64,000 nt of DNA from Antedon bifida (Eukaryota; Echinodermata; Crinoidea; Comatulida; Antedonidae): positions 18,538,001 through 18,602,000 of the forward strand of contig OY727097.1 in the NCBI GenBank assembly GCA_963402885.1, in the 5' to 3' direction. The notes beneath the pieces were generated by a model, which did not search any database, was not told the origin of the DNA, and saw only the letters and a list, made by a program, of their open reading frames with translations. Position 1 is the first letter of the stretch, and each line of letters opens with the position of its first letter. Position numbers and translations under genes: made by a program. This document shows positions 1 to 12,048 of this stretch, piece by piece.

Positions 1-770
1 AACCATTTTGTAACAAATATTTTGTTCAACCCTTGAGTCGTTAATCTCAAGCATTAATTAATTAATTGATATAAGAACAGGAGATTTTCTTAGTACTTTA
101 TAAATTTTATTTTTTACATTAAGTACAAAAGTCGAATTTGTCGACCGATTGAAATCGTAATTACCTGTGAATTTAAATGCTTAAATCGATAAAGTTGTGA
201 TGATAACGATATATTGTGGATAAGTTTGTGTCAACGGGACACACGTAAATTTGTTTCTTTTAAGGTTTAAGTGATTAAGTTCGATATTTTGAGTCGATTA
301 TTGATTTTAGGCTAATCAGCCACAGATTTATGTTTTAATTTGATTGATTTATGTTCGAAGGCCATTAGAATGCGATAAGTCGTCGCACGATTTGATGTAT
401 GTTCAATGTAACATACTATTTTTTAAGTTTTGTAATTTTATTTTTAACCGATTTTTGTTTGATTTACGCGAATCCGGAAATTTTATACCAAATTCATTTT
501 TAATTTCAATTTTTTTTAAGAGAGAGAAGAGAGAAAGTGAAAGTGATAAGGTTACACTTCAGATTCAATGGTTTTGGCTAACTCAATTTTTGCTTATATG
601 TATAATCATGTTTTTTTTCTTTTATATAACTTTAATTTTGCATGCCACTATTATAACCATTTTTATATTTTAAATAGATTTTAAAAAAAAAGGAAAACAG
701 AGGGATGTAATATAATGATATGCATTTATAATTTAGAAATCAACCTTTGTATTAGAATTTAAATAAGTTC
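1..770. other. AT-rich stretch, no gene seen
   Basis: This stretch is AT-rich with homopolymer runs. The one open frame (344-673) translates to a low-complexity, Phe/Ile-rich product with no recognisable motif and no coding-like composition, so I do not call it a gene. It could hold part of an old LTR element with the following region, but I see no defining boundary. Confidence 0.5.
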
Positions 771-774
771 ACAA

Positions 775-1312
775 ACTTGACCCAGAAAGTCCAGAGGAGA
801 GTTTGTCCAGATGTTTTTAAAGTCCATTTAGTTTATAATAGAATCCCTAAAGAAAACACTGTGCTTAACAGTTGACCTATCCCATCGTTAAACCAGGAGA
901 GATTGACACTATTTAAGTACAGATTTGACAGTGTTATCCATCATTGAAATACCTTATTATACCGTTAATCACTTCTACTTAAACACCCCTGGATCAACTT
1001 AGGACCAATCGTTACCCTCACAGATGACGTAGTGACATATGCAAATGAACCGAAGCCAATATACCCCCAAGTTTCAAAAGAGCCCAGACACACCTTACAG
1101 CCACCTCACGGAACACACACCTTACAGCCACCTCACGGAGCACACACCTCACAGCCACTTCTCCAGAAGCAGATCTACACTCACATCTCACCGACAGCAT
1201 CACTGATCCTCTGTTCCTTAGTCAGTTAGTTAGCTGCATCATTATTATTGTATCAAGTATTATTGAATAAACAATATATGTGTTACGACAGTCAAGCGAG
1301 TAAAGAGTCTTC
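775..1312 (+). mobile_element. Possible LTR remnant with three 25-27-bp tandem repeats
   Basis: The right part resembles the 3' half of a retroviral-type LTR: an AATAAA signal at 1266-1271 is followed about 40 bp later by a CATAACA end near 1330. Positions 1088-1165 hold three copies of a 25-27-bp unit containing ACAGCCACCTCACGG. No TG-starting left boundary, target duplication or primer-binding site could be fixed, and no gag or pol follows. It may equally be unrelated repeat sequence. Confidence 0.25.
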
Positions 1313-2134
1313 ATTACAAGTCAGTACCTCATAACACCACTATATTACAATACCAAACTGTTTAAAATAGAGCTGCAAGGTCTCCGAAAATGACATCTAT
1401 TATTTTTTCAAACAACATGCATAAGAATCTTCAGTACCCCACCATACTTGGGGCTGAGCAAAGACAATTTTGAAAAATAGAGCTACATAGATTCCCGCCC
1501 GAAAAATGGCACTTTACATGATTTGAAATTATGTGAAACAAACTATATAAGACTCACCAGGACAATAGAGCTTGTCCCCGGAAAGTGCACCTATTCATTG
1601 AAATATGAAATTAAATATTAAGTCTCTAGTAGGCCTACTAGCCCACCATGTTTGGGGCAGAGCTAATAATGAAAATAGAGCCCAGAATTGCACATATACT
1701 TATACTTATTACTATACATAATCACCTATGATATTTATGATATTTGTTAAAAAAACTATCAAAATTTTAGGTGGAGTTTTGTACTTTAAAAACTCGACTT
1801 CGTATATGCCTAAGGCCTAGCCCGGCGGCGGAATTAGTCTAAGCTTTGAAATCGGTCTGGAAATCGGCATCTTTGCAAATGTTCTATATTTGATCATATT
1901 TCACTCTCCATTAACCCCATACAAAAATCATCGGAGACAAACTCTCTGTTTAAAACATGTTTATTGTGGGACGGTGCGGCCATACACACCAACTACCATA
2001 AACGTTTATTCATAACATATTACAATACAATATCTTGCATGAATCGGACATAAAGAACTCAAGGTGGAAAAGAAGTCCACCCATGAGTACTAAAAATGAA
2101 GGAGCACATGGGCTTCTCTTCGAGGTTATATGGT

Positions 2135-2640
2135 AGTCTATTTAATGAAAAATAATGCCATGAAACTTTGTTTCTGATTTTAAAAAAGGTCCACTTGTTT
2201 AGGCCTGACATTTACAACCCTCAAAATATCTAACTTTCAAAAACAATATTTATTTTCAATTAAAAAAAAAATACAAATATCTGTAGAGGTTCGAACCCAA
2301 TGCTGAGAGCACTCAAATCTGAGCATTACCCGTTACGCCACAAATCAGTACATGGCTGAAGAGCTGATAATAGTCTATTTATATGAAATGAATGATGAAT
2401 CAATGAAAAATATTTCCATGCAACTTTGTTTCTGATTTTAAAAAAAGTCCACTTGTTTAGGCCTGACATTTACAACCCTCAAAATATCTCCCTTTCAAAT
2501 CAATATTTATTTTCAATTAAAAAAAAATATATATCCGTACAGATTCGAACCCAATACTGAGAGCACTCAAACCTGAGCATTACCCTTTACGCCATAAAGT
2601 AGTACACGACCGAACAGTTGATAATAGTCTATTTATACGT
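2135..2640 (-). repeat. Two tandem copies of a tRNA-derived SINE-like unit
   Basis: A unit of about 237-254 bp beginning with AGTCTATTTA occurs at 2135 and 2372, with a third start at 2626. On the minus strand each copy has a tRNA-like segment (about 2281-2345 and 2536-2598) with a B box of the GGTTCGAACC type and an A-box-like GTGGCGTAACGGGTAATGC. Next to each tRNA-like head is a body with an A-rich run. This is typical of a tRNA-derived SINE that was tandemly duplicated inside the long-TIR element. Anticodon identity is too degraded to call. Confidence 0.55.
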
Positions 2641-2699
2641 GTATTACGTAATTCATCATTACGTCATAAATATCATATTAACCTTGTTAAAACCAAAAT

Positions 2700-2945
2700 G
2701 ACCAGTTAGCTCAGGCGACTGAGCGTCGTGTTGACAACACGTATGTCGTGGGTTCGATTCCCACGCTGGTCGGTGGAATAGAGTTAAAGGTATGCGACCA
2801 ACTGTGTTTGGGGTTCACAGAATTATACGTCCCCCTTTCCACCACACATCTTGAGAAGGCACTAGCAATGCATCTGGTGATGATGTGGTGGGAACGACCC
2901 CAAGGCTGTGGCAGGGCCTTAGTGCTGAGGCAGGCAGAGCACATT
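2700..2945 (+). mobile_element. tRNA-derived SINE with an intact tRNA-like head
   Basis: Positions 2700-2771 fold as a full tRNA cloverleaf: acceptor GACCAGT/GCTGGTC (one G-U), D stem GCTC/GAGC, anticodon loop TTGACAA (anticodon GAC, nominally valine), perfect T stem GTGGG/CCCAC. The A box (TAGCTCAGGCGA) and B box (GGTTCGATTCC, 2751-2761) match Pol III consensus. The tRNA part is followed without a terminator by about 175 bp of tRNA-unrelated sequence and then a T run at 2944, so it reads as a SINE rather than a tRNA gene. GAC is not a usual animal valine anticodon, which also favours a SINE. Confidence 0.7.
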
Positions 2946-3864
2946 TTTTACTCTTTTTTTTGGCTTTTGCTACATGTATTTGATCTCGTAAACTTTATTT
3001 TTAGCGCCCTCAATTTTAATGTAAAAAAGAAATTAATTATCTTCGTTACGTGTGTGTATGTCTCACCGTAGTTTGATATGCCGTTCGTTGTTATGCAAAT
3101 GAGTTTGTGCAGGTGTAGTGGGAAAGATGGTATTGTTAGTAATTCGCGGTCAACACGCCACACTGATGAATTTTGATTTCGTTAATTAATCAATGTTGCT
3201 ACATTGGTAGCGAAATGTCCGATTCATGCAAGATATTGTATTGTAATATGTTATGAATAAACGTTTATGGTAGTTGGTGTGTATGGCCGCACCGTCCCAG
3301 AATAAACATGTTTTAAACAGATAGTTTGTCTCCGATGATTTGTGTATGGGGTTAATGGAGAGTGAAATAAGATCAAACATAGAACATTTGCAAAGATGCC
3401 GATTTCCAGACCGATTTCAAAGCTTAGACTAATTCCGCCACCGGGCTAGGCCTTAGGCATATACGAAGTCGAGTTTTTAATGTAGAAAACTCCACCTCAA
3501 ATTTTGAAGTCGCATCTGGATAGTTGAATTTTTAACAAATATCATAGGTGATTATGTATAGTAATAAGTATAGTATAAGTGCAATTCTGGGCTCTATTTT
3601 CATTATTAGCTCTGCCCCAACCATGGTGGGCTAGTACTGGAGACTTCATATTTAATTTCATATTTCAATGAATCAATAGGTGCACTTTCCGGAGACACTA
3701 AATAAGTATTTATCTTAGACAAACGCAAGTTATTAAAATCACTGATATGGCTTGAAACAAATTTTTCTTTTGCATTACGGATGGAGTAACCGACATTGAA
3801 CATATATACCAAGATTGAAATATTCTTGAATTCCAGAAGTATTTTTTCTGGATGTTTTTGTATG

Positions 3865-4403
3865 TGACTATTTCGCTGTGCTCCACCACTGGCGCCAAAT
3901 TGGATCCACTGGAGCACAATGTATTAACATACGAAAATATATTGAAACTTAATTGGGTCCACTCGGGCACAGTGTATTAACATACGAAAAGATATTAACA
4001 TTCAGTGATTTATTTCTATTTTATATCACTGTGCTCCGCTTGAGCACAGTGTATTAACATACGAAAAGATATTGAAACTTAAGTGACTTCAAATTAGGTC
4101 CACTTGAGCACAGTGTATTAACATACGAAAAGATATTGAAACTTAAGTGACTTTATTTCTATTTTATATCACTGTCCTCCATTGGCGCAAAATTGGGTAC
4201 ACTTAAGCACAGTGTATTAACATACTAAAAGATATTAAAATTAAGTGACTTTATTTCTATTTTATACCACTGACGCCAACTTTGGTCCCCTTGAGCACAG
4301 TGTATTAATACGAAAATATTGAATCTGAGTGACTTTATTTTTATTTTATATCACTGTGCTCCCCTGGTGCCCAATTGTGTCCACTTGAGCACGGTTTTTT
4401 AAC
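3865..4403. repeat. Short satellite array
   Basis: At least six imperfect copies of a 55-100-bp unit share GAGCACAGTGTATTAACATA followed by CGAAAAGATATT and a CACTGTGCTCC segment. The array stops at the left end of the 4409-7812 transposon and one more partial unit resumes at 7813-7880, so the transposon inserted into the satellite. Confidence 0.8.
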
Positions 4404-5329
4404 ATACTAGTCCGGTGGCAGGAGGGGGGATATCACCACCCGAAAGGGGACAAATTGCCATTCAACTTTTCTAGACCAGAATTTTCCGTAAATTACGAAT
4501 ATGGAAGGTAATCGATCAGGATAGGAAGCGTTTTCGAGATATAAGGGGTCAAAGTTCAAAATTGACCAATATAAAAACATGCTATATCTCTGGAAATTCT
4601 GGACGTAGTGAGATAATTTTGGTGTCAAATTGTTCACAATGTATATGTTTATATTAGCTCTAACAGAACTTTCTTTGTAAAATTGACCGGAAACCCCATT
4701 GTTAGCAATTTTGACCTTTGACCTCTTTTTGCTATATCTAAGTAACGGCAGGTCGGAGAGAATTAAAAATAGGAGCAAATTGTTCCCAAGATATACATTT
4801 ATATTCAGTGTAACAGATGATATTGCTTGAAAATGACCGGAAGTGTGGTATTAACCTTTGACATAATTGAATAAGGTTATAAAAACATAAATTAATAAAT
4901 ATTTGTCGTAAGGAGCCAATTTTGGTGTCAAATTGTTCACAATATATATGTTTATACTTGCCATAATGCAACATTTTTTCAAAAAGTGACTGAAACACCT
5001 ATTTTTCTGTAATTTTAACCTTTGATCTGTTTTTCTCATTTAAATAACGACATGGCATAGAGATTTCTAACGGCAAATTGTTTATAATAGATATTTTTAT
5101 TCAATCTAATAGATTATACTGTTTGAAAAATACAAGTGTGATTATTGCTTTGAAATCCTGTACATAAGAGCCAATCAGGGCGGATTTAATTCAAAGAGGT
5201 GTGGAAGGGGAATAATACTATTACTATACAGTACAATGTCTTTCAGAAATATTTGAGCAATTTCAATCAGGTATCCATGTATCTCCAATAAATGGAATGT
5301 ACGGCTCATAGAGAATTCAGAAGTTACCC

Positions 5330-6370
5330 TTGGTTCATTTTGGCAAATCCATATGGGTTCCTTTTAAAAGGATTGAGGGTGCACAGACAGGCTTTTCCCA
5401 TGGCTTAATATTGGAACCTACAGTTTTAGTTACCCGATATATTTCTAACACAGTAACGTATGTAGCCAAATGCATTGATCCGATACAGGGGCCAAATGTA
5501 GAACTGAACATACAGTAGAGAAACACAGAAGGGTCTAAATAGATGACCTGTTGTTTCATTTTAGGCAAAATCCAAATCGGTTCCTTAATGATCGAGAGTG
5601 CACAGGCAGCTTTATTCCATGTGCCTGTCTATATAAACCCACATTGTCACCCCTTATCCATTATGAGGCTTAATGTCCATGGATGACCGGCCCTTGGGTT
5701 AATTTGGGCAAATCCATAAGTGTTCCTTAAGGATCGAAAGTGCAAGGCAGCTTTATTCCATGGGCCCCGCCTGTCTATTATGAATCCACAGTGTCACCCC
5801 TTATATGTCCATTATGGGGCTTAATGTCCATCAATGGAGGACCGGCCTTTAGGGGTTAATTTGGGCAAATCCATAAATGTTCCTTAAGGATCGAGAGTGC
5901 AAGGCAGCTTTATTCCATGGGCCCCGCCTGTCTATGTGAACTCACAGTGTCACCCCTTATATTTCCATTATGGGGCTTAATGTCCATCCATGGAGAACGA
6001 CCGGCCCTTGGGTTAATTTGGGCAAATCCATAAAATGTTCCTTATGGATGATCGAGGGTGTACAGGGATATTTATTATATCTCTATGAACCCACATTTTC
6101 ACCCCACATACATTATTTCCAATATAGGGTCTCTTGTAGCCCCACATAGAGAACCCCGAAAAGTCCATGAAGGATCGGCCCTTGGGTTCATTCGGGCAAA
6201 TCCATAAATGTTATTTAAAGATTGAGGGTGCACATTTAGTTTTATTCCATAGTTCATCTATGAACTATTTACCCCATATTAATTTCTAATACAGGGCCTT
6301 ATGTAGCACACCACATAGAGATCCCAAAAGGGTCCTTAGAGGGTTCATTCGGGCAAATCCATATGGGTTA
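5330..6370. repeat. Imperfect tandem repeat, about 155-160-bp unit
   Basis: The core GGGCAAATCCATA recurs near 5340, 5563, 5706, 5865, 6021, 6194 and 6351, mostly about 143-173 bp apart. Each unit continues with TGTTCCTTAAGGATCGAGAG, TTTATTCCATGGGCCC and CACCCCTTAT. The array lies inside the TIR transposon and fills much of its interior. Small frames at 5330-5568 arise from it and are not genes. Confidence 0.8.
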
Positions 6371-6639
6371 TTTTAGAATCCTTTGTGTACAGGAAACTCT
6401 TTCCTGTATGGGCCAAACTATCTGTGGCTATATAAAAATTGTGGTCTGTCTGTGTAGTGAGTTGTGGATTGAGTTTGGCCACCTGGATCTGCCTATGCCC
6501 TATCCTGTACGAATTGGTATTCTCTGGTTCTGATGAATAGTAGTTTATTTTCCAAAAACGAATATTGTAGCCCTAATAAATGCAACTGTATAATGGCAAA
6601 TCATTGAAGGTCAGCGCAACATTTTAACATCATAACATT

Positions 6640-7690
6640 TTAACCGTCATAATATTAATTTTATTATTTATTTTACAGTAATATTAATACATTTAAAATA
6701 ATGCGCACTAGAAAAAAATATAAAAATACCATAACTTCACTGATCAAATAACGTGATTACATTTATGAACATCGATCTCATAGTTTGAATAACTTTGCAT
6801 TATTTAGTATATCATTTGTTCAAATGTTGACCTTTGACCTATGTCAACTTGTGTAATGATAAATGTGCTCTTTTGATTGTGTATGATTGATAGATGTCTT
6901 AACAGAATGATAAAACATAACATTTTGTCTTAAATGTTAGTTTTTATTTGGTTTTAAATGCAAATTGTGTGATTGGTCAATATTGACATTTGACCTTCAA
7001 TTGCAAAGTATTTGTTTTATAAGGCGACTGAATAACACCATACAATACCTATAACCATACGAATGTATAAAAAGACCAAATTGAACTTTAATAAATTGGT
7101 TATAATACATTGTTATAATTGGTCAATTTTGAACTTTGACCCCTTATCTCTTCCTATTCGCTTCCTATCCTGATCGAAGTCTGATTTGATTAAATACAGT
7201 ATTATAATTATATTAATCAAAATTATAATGAAATAACATAATTTTACTAATCAAATAATTTGATTACTTGTAAAACCATCAATATCATAGTTTGGACAAC
7301 TTTGCATTTATTTGTTAATACGCGTATTAAAATGTTGACCTTTGACCTTATGTCAACTGATGAAATTGACCTTATGTCAACTGATGAAATGATGTATTCG
7401 CTCTTTTACATTGCGTATGATTGATTAACAGGATGAGAAAACATCCAATTTGTATTAAATATTAGTTTTTATTTGGTTTTATAGGTACGTTCTATGATTA
7501 GTCAATATTGACATTTGACCCTTAATCAAAAAGGATTTTTTTTTCATAAGGTGATTGAATAGACACTTATAATCATAAAAATGTAATAAAAGACCAAATT
7601 GTGCTTCAATAAATTTGTTATATAAATACATATACATAATACATTGTTGTAATTGGTCAATTTTGAACTTTGACCCCTTATATCTCGAAA
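6640..7690. repeat. Tandem duplication of an about 530-bp segment
   Basis: Two consecutive copies (about 6640-7170 and 7190-7690) share the order: Asn/Ile-like AT-rich start, TAGTTTG(A/G)ATAACTTTGCAT, TGTTGACCTTTGACCT, TGTATGATTGAT, TTTTTATTTGGTTTTA, and GGTCAATTTTGAACTTTGAC. The second copy ends in the right TIR, so the first looks like an internal duplication of the transposon's right end. Confidence 0.65.
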
Positions 7691-8029
7691 ACGCTTCCTA
7701 TCCTGATCGATTACCTTCCATATTCGTAATCTACGGAAAATTCTAGTCTAGAAAAGTTGGATGGCAATTTGTCCCCTTCCGGGTGGTGATTCCCCCCTCC
7801 TGTCACCGGACTATACGAAAAGATATTATAATTTAGTGACTTTATTTCTATTTTGGGGTGCTAAATTGGGTCCACTTGAGCAGTTACCGTAGTATTATTT
7901 CTATTATTGAAGTTAATAAAGGCATAAATGGCGCTCCGTGGGGAAGTAGAGAATGCTCCAGTCGTCAGAATGACGCTCTGAATATACCTCGCCTAGTACT
8001 AGTACAGTAGGGCCGGCCTAGTAGGAGGC

Positions 8030-8470
8030 CGCCTATTATGCTTACCAAATTACGATAATGTCTAGGCCTACCTCCTCCTCCTCCTCCTCCGAATTTAATC
8101 CAGATAATTCAAGGTAGGATAAAAGTTCGCCATAAGTTTATAGGTGACGGTGCAGTTTAGTACCGTACCACCCAGACTCTAACTTAAAATTACTAAAAAA
8201 GGTCAGGGTAGGGAGGGGATTCCGGGCGGGTCGGCGATTGATTCGTCCCATTTTTTAGATCAAACTAGGCCTAGGCCTACCTAGGCTAGGCCTACGTTTT
8301 TGCGGTATTTATCAAGTTTCTAAATGTGATTGAACTACCATTGCTAATCATGCCATTTAAGAAATGTTGTATTTCCAACAATATGTTGACAGTTGATGAC
8401 CTCCTACCTAGACTAGAGGCCCCCTAGTAGTTAGGCCTAAAGGCCTAGGCCTAGCTAGGAGGGTTAGTAG
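8030..8470. repeat. TAGGCCTA-rich stretch with a CCT microsatellite
   Basis: A (CCT)n run lies at about 8071-8092. Around it the palindromic words TAGGCCTA, CCTAGG and AGGCCTAG occur many times. The same word family recurs near 18360, 24680, 46610 and 50100-50350. No gene is seen. Confidence 0.6.
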
Positions 8471-8483
8471 TAGGGGGTGCTGG

Positions 8484-8742
8484 TCAACGTGTACCCAAAC
8501 CAACCCGTACCCATGCCAACTCGTACCCAACTTGGCTAACCCGTACCCAAATAATTGGTCAACTCGTACCCACTTTGGCTAACCCGTACCCAAACCAACC
8601 CGTACCCATGCCAACTCGTACCTAAATATTTGGCTTACTCGTACCTAAGTATTTGGCTTACTCGTACCGATTATTTGGCTTACCCGTACCCATTTTTGGC
8701 TTACTCGTACCCATTATTTGGCCTACTCGTACCCAATTTGAA
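8484..8742. repeat. Minisatellite with CGTACCCA core
   Basis: About 15 imperfect copies of a 14-26-bp unit (for example GGCTTACTCGTACCCA, CCAACCCGTACCCA) follow one another. An open frame over 8555-8761 is only the translation of this repeat (Tyr/Leu/Pro-rich) and is not called as a gene. Confidence 0.85.
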
Positions 8743-8759
8743 TAATTACTTGTTTTGGT

Positions 8760-9600
8760 AATGATTTGATTGGCGCAAAACTAGTGGTATGCTTTTGCCG
8801 TATGAATATTTTTATATTTAAATTGTTTTTTTATTTTACAGATCTCGGTGAAATGTGTGCCAATAAAAATGACCTTTGATTGTAAACTTCGTTTAATCAG
8901 GCATTATATTTGTTAACATTTATTTCAATGTAGTATTATATTTTTATAAACGTATGTTTGTGTCTTTTTTATTTACGTAAGACAACATTAATTAATAAAA
9001 AATTAACTGTTGTATAGTATTACAATTCAATTAAGCCAGAGGTAAAGCACCAATAACGTATAACTTTTATACTTACCAATTTTTATTCTTATCACCTAAT
9101 TATCTTCCCTGATTAGGCCTACATTTGATCAAGTAATTTTTATTTCTATTGTATTGGTATATTTAAAATTATTTGAATTAACAACTCCCTGTTTAAAGTG
9201 GGGTTCCGGGTTTAAAATGAATAGTAAAAAATATATTTGTTTGTCTCTTGAACGGTGAAAGTTTCAATTTATTTAAGCGCCCAGTGAAGCAGAGCGAAGG
9301 CTGTGAAATGAGGCCAGATTACAAATGCAGCTACGGCAAAATCAATTAAGCGTAACGTATACTGTACATTCCTGCTGAGGAGCAAGACGACGATACACAT
9401 GCTCTCTGCCCATGCCATGTATTCTAAAACTTATGCTCACTTAGCAGCAAAAATGAGGCTGGTATCCACTTAAATAGTTTCGTGATTTTAAAAATGAGTG
9501 ACTACTTAAAAATGTATTAAATATTTTCGAAATGTTAAAACAGTTTAAGAGCCATTGTCTGTAAGAATCAAAGAAATATCAAAAATAGTGGCAGACTAAA
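8760..9600. other. No gene seen
   Basis: This is AT-rich sequence without a convincing frame. A segment near 9440-9600 (GGCTGGTATCCACTT; AAGAGCCATTGTCTGTAA) is similar to sequence near 43345 and, inverted, near 15650-15705, so it belongs to a dispersed repeat. Confidence 0.4.
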
Positions 9601-9604
9601 AAAA

Positions 9605-10850
9605 ATGAATTTCTTTCAAATTTTGCACATGGTTATATACTCTAGTAACTTTCATATGCAGAATTCCAGAGAATTTGACTTCAGAAATTGGTTTAGAGTG
9701 GTCAAACAATCAATTTTGGCTTGGTTACACATTTTGAAAATGTGGCAAAAGGTCAAAAGGTCAGGTGAAAGGTTATACCAAACACCAATAGGTCCTTAAA
9801 TCTCGACAACCACTGGTCAAAGCAAGGTAATTTTGGTCTCAAATTGATCAGAAGGTATACATTTATATTCAGTCTAATGGGACATTTTAGTAAAAAATGA
9901 CCGGAAATGCCATTTCTGATCTTTGAACCACTACCCAGGGCATGTATGTATCTCCGTAACTACTGGTCGTAGACACTTAAATTAGGTCTTAAATTGTTCG
10001 CAATATACATTTTATTATTTGTTGCACATTTTGAAAAATGTTACAAAAGGTCAAAGGGTCAAAAGTTATATGAACAAACACAAATAGGTACTTGTATCTC
10101 GATTTTAATTTTAGTCTCAAAATGTTGAGAAGGCATGCATTCATATTCAGTCTAATGGGACATGTTAGTGAAAAATGAACAGAAATGCCATTTCTGACCT
10201 TTGACCCACATACTAGGGCATCTTTATATCTATGTAAGTACTGGTCGTAGAAACTTAAATTTGGTATCAAATTGTTGGAAATATACATATTTACATTCAT
10301 TGTAACTGATGCTTTCAATGGTTTCATTATAGGAATTACAACAAATCCTTTACTGTTTGTAATTGTACTTTTGCTTATAATAATGCTAGAAAATATTGTT
10401 GACCTCTGATGACGATCAAACATTGATAGAAACGTCAAACTCAACAGTTCTTTTCAGAATGCTAGAAGTAACTTACCGTATTTATCCGAATAAACGCACC
10501 GGGCATTTATTGTTCAGAGGGGTTTTTAGGGGGAGGGGTGTTTATTCAGTGGAGGCGTTTACTTTTTTTTTGGTGTCTAGTGTAAATTTTTGACTAAAAT
10601 GTCCCATTAGACTGAATATAAATGTATACCTTCTGATCAATTTGAGACCAAAATTACCTTGCTGTGACCAGTGGTTGTTGAGATTTAAGGACATGTTGGT
10701 GTTTGGTATTATAACATTTCACCCTGACCTTTTGACCTTTTGCCACATTTTCAAAATGTGTAACCAAGCCAAAATTGATTGTTTGACCACCCTAAACCAA
10801 TTTCTGAAGTCAAATTCTCTGGAATTGCATACGAAAGTTGATCTAGCTAC
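9605..10850. mobile_element. Inverted-repeat element (about 250-290-bp arms)
   Basis: Positions 9605-9895 and 10590-10850 are inverted copies; for instance AATTCCAGAGAATTTGACTT on the left pairs with AAGTCAAATTCTCTGGAATT on the right, and TATTCAGTCTAATGGGACAT with its complement. A partial third copy of the arm interior lies at 10020-10200. Motifs such as GTCAAAAGGTCA and TATACATTTATATTCAGTCT recall the interior of the 4409-7812 transposon, so the two may be relatives. Open frames inside (9605-9799, 10642-11025 and complements) are not coding-like. Confidence 0.65.
10487..10575. repeat. Dispersed GTTTATTC-type repeat fragment
   Basis: The words CCGTATTTATCCGAATAAAC and GGGGTGTTTATTCAGTGGAG match a pattern seen again around 18840-18960 (GGGCGTTTATTCAAATAAAT). 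It is a short, probably non-autonomous repeat interrupting the interior of the inverted-repeat element. Confidence 0.4.
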
Positions 10851-11081
10851 TAGAGTAATATATGTGTTGAGAGAAATCAAATATGAAGTATTTTTTAATT
10901 CACACATATATTTCCATGGCATCGGCCAAATTTGTGTTTTTGACAAATTTTGTCCTTTTTTAAGGTTTTTTAAAATGGATATTGGTAGTACTTTGATGAA
11001 CGATATTTTTGTTTTGTTCATTTAATTATAAACAAGGCCAACAGCCATAAGTCGCGTGCTAAAACGCATAGTGATACCAGA

Positions 11082-11102
11082 CCGACCGACCGACCGACCG
11101 AC
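11082..11102. repeat. (GACC)n microsatellite
   Basis: Five to six consecutive GACC units are visible. About 650 bp of AT-rich sequence without a gene follow (11103-11755). Confidence 0.9.
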
Positions 11103-11755
11103 ATAGTGAAGTCCATGCGACTAAAAATTATTAGTGTATGCATAATAACAATGCATTGTGTACCTGTTTTTGATTTCATACTTTGGGAGATACCATTTAT
11201 TTAAAAAGGGTTGTTTTTCAGTTTTTTTAAATTGTTAAAAACAACTAAACTTTTCTTCACCATAACGCCCAAAGTGGGGTATTTTTTAAGCTGATTTATT
11301 ACAAATAGGTAATTCTAATGTTTAATAAGTGATTTTTAAAATAAAATACTGGGGTAATTTAAAAATCTACAAGCAGTGTTGCCAGAAACATAGGCACTTT
11401 CATAAAAAAAAAAACATGGTATATTAGTAAAAACATTTTTTTTTCTTTCATTATCTGATTTTAAACCCATTGGTCAGAACAATTCTTAATGTTTTATATA
11501 ATTCTAGTTGTGTTGTGAGAAAAAAAACAATATTTTTAATTATAGATTCTGTAATTCCCAGTTTTAATGTCATTTTATAGGTTATATCCTCTGGAAATTT
11601 GAATAAATTATCAGATCGTTGTGAATTTTAATCTTTACAACAGATTACTCTACTCTTATTTTGAAGCTCCTCTTGCATTTTTTAACTTCTTCTATTTGCT
11701 AACCTAAGCAGATCCCAAATGCCCATCCACCACCACTTCCGACTGTAAAATCTGG

Positions 11756-11907
11756 TGTTAGACGAAAGAAATGAGACAGAGAGACAACCATGTAAGTTAC
11801 GATAAGTACAAGTGTTTAATGGCAAAACAACACGTCCTTTATATAATACCTAGCACGCCACCACTCAGGTGTGTATGCAAATTGGGGTCTAGCGCCACCA
11901 TATTACA
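11756..11907 (-). mobile_element. Ty3/gypsy-type LTR (152 bp)
   Basis: The segment is bounded by TGTTAGACG and ATATTACA, so either strand gives a TG...CA LTR. Minus orientation is preferred: it reads TGTAATATGGTGGCG, then a TATATAAAGG promoter-like box, and ends in TCTAACA. It is followed (11755 down to 11733) by TTTTACAGTCGGAAGTGG, which resembles the start of a gypsy internal region. The right 80 bp recur at 13528-13615. Orientation is opposite to the adjacent pol, so this is not a simple intact element. Confidence 0.6.
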
Positions 11908-12048
11908 TCCCCCTTATCGACAAAAAATAGAAAGCTAGATATGCAATCATGCAATTTTTTTTTTTTTTAGATTTTTAGAATATATAACAACATCCCCTTC
12001 ACAGCAAACTTGAAGATTTATTGTTACCACTAACTAATTGTTGTCTTA

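Larger units (their letters stand above)
1573..3697. mobile_element. Element with about 480-bp terminal inverted repeats
   Basis: Positions 1573-2050 and 3216-3697 are near-identical reverse complements. For example CGGAAAGTGCACCTATT (left) matches AATAGGTGCACTTTCCG (right), and the innermost GCATGAATCGGACAT mirrors ATGTCCGATTCATGC. The roughly 1.15-kb spacer holds tRNA-derived repeats rather than a transposase. The layout fits a non-autonomous DNA transposon or foldback element with very long arms. I could not identify a clear target-site duplication, so outer limits are approximate. A transposase-free inverted duplication by another route is possible. Confidence 0.7.
4409..7812. mobile_element. 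3.4-kb TIR transposon inserted in the satellite
   Basis: Left end AGTCCGGTGGCAGGAGGGGG and right end CTCCTGTCACCGGACT are inverted, and the inverted similarity runs about 155 bp inward (to about 4565 and 7660). The flanks ATACT (4404-4408) and ATACG (7813-7817) look like a 4-5-bp target duplication; the uninterrupted satellite reads ATACG at this point. No transposase frame survives: the interior is tandem repeats (5330-6370 and 6640-7690) and short degenerate segments with repeated GTCAAATTGTTCACAAT and TGACCTTTGACCT motifs. It is probably a non-autonomous element. The superfamily is unassigned. Confidence 0.75.

Noticed and set aside
344-673. 109-codon frame
   Set aside because: Low-complexity Phe/Ile-rich translation of AT-rich DNA with no motif.
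2711-2944. 77-codon minus-strand frame containing GIEPTTYVLSTRRS
   Set aside because: It is the antisense of the tRNA-derived SINE; such frames are a common by-product of the B box.
8555-8761. 68-codon frame
   Set aside because: Translation of the CGTACCCA minisatellite.
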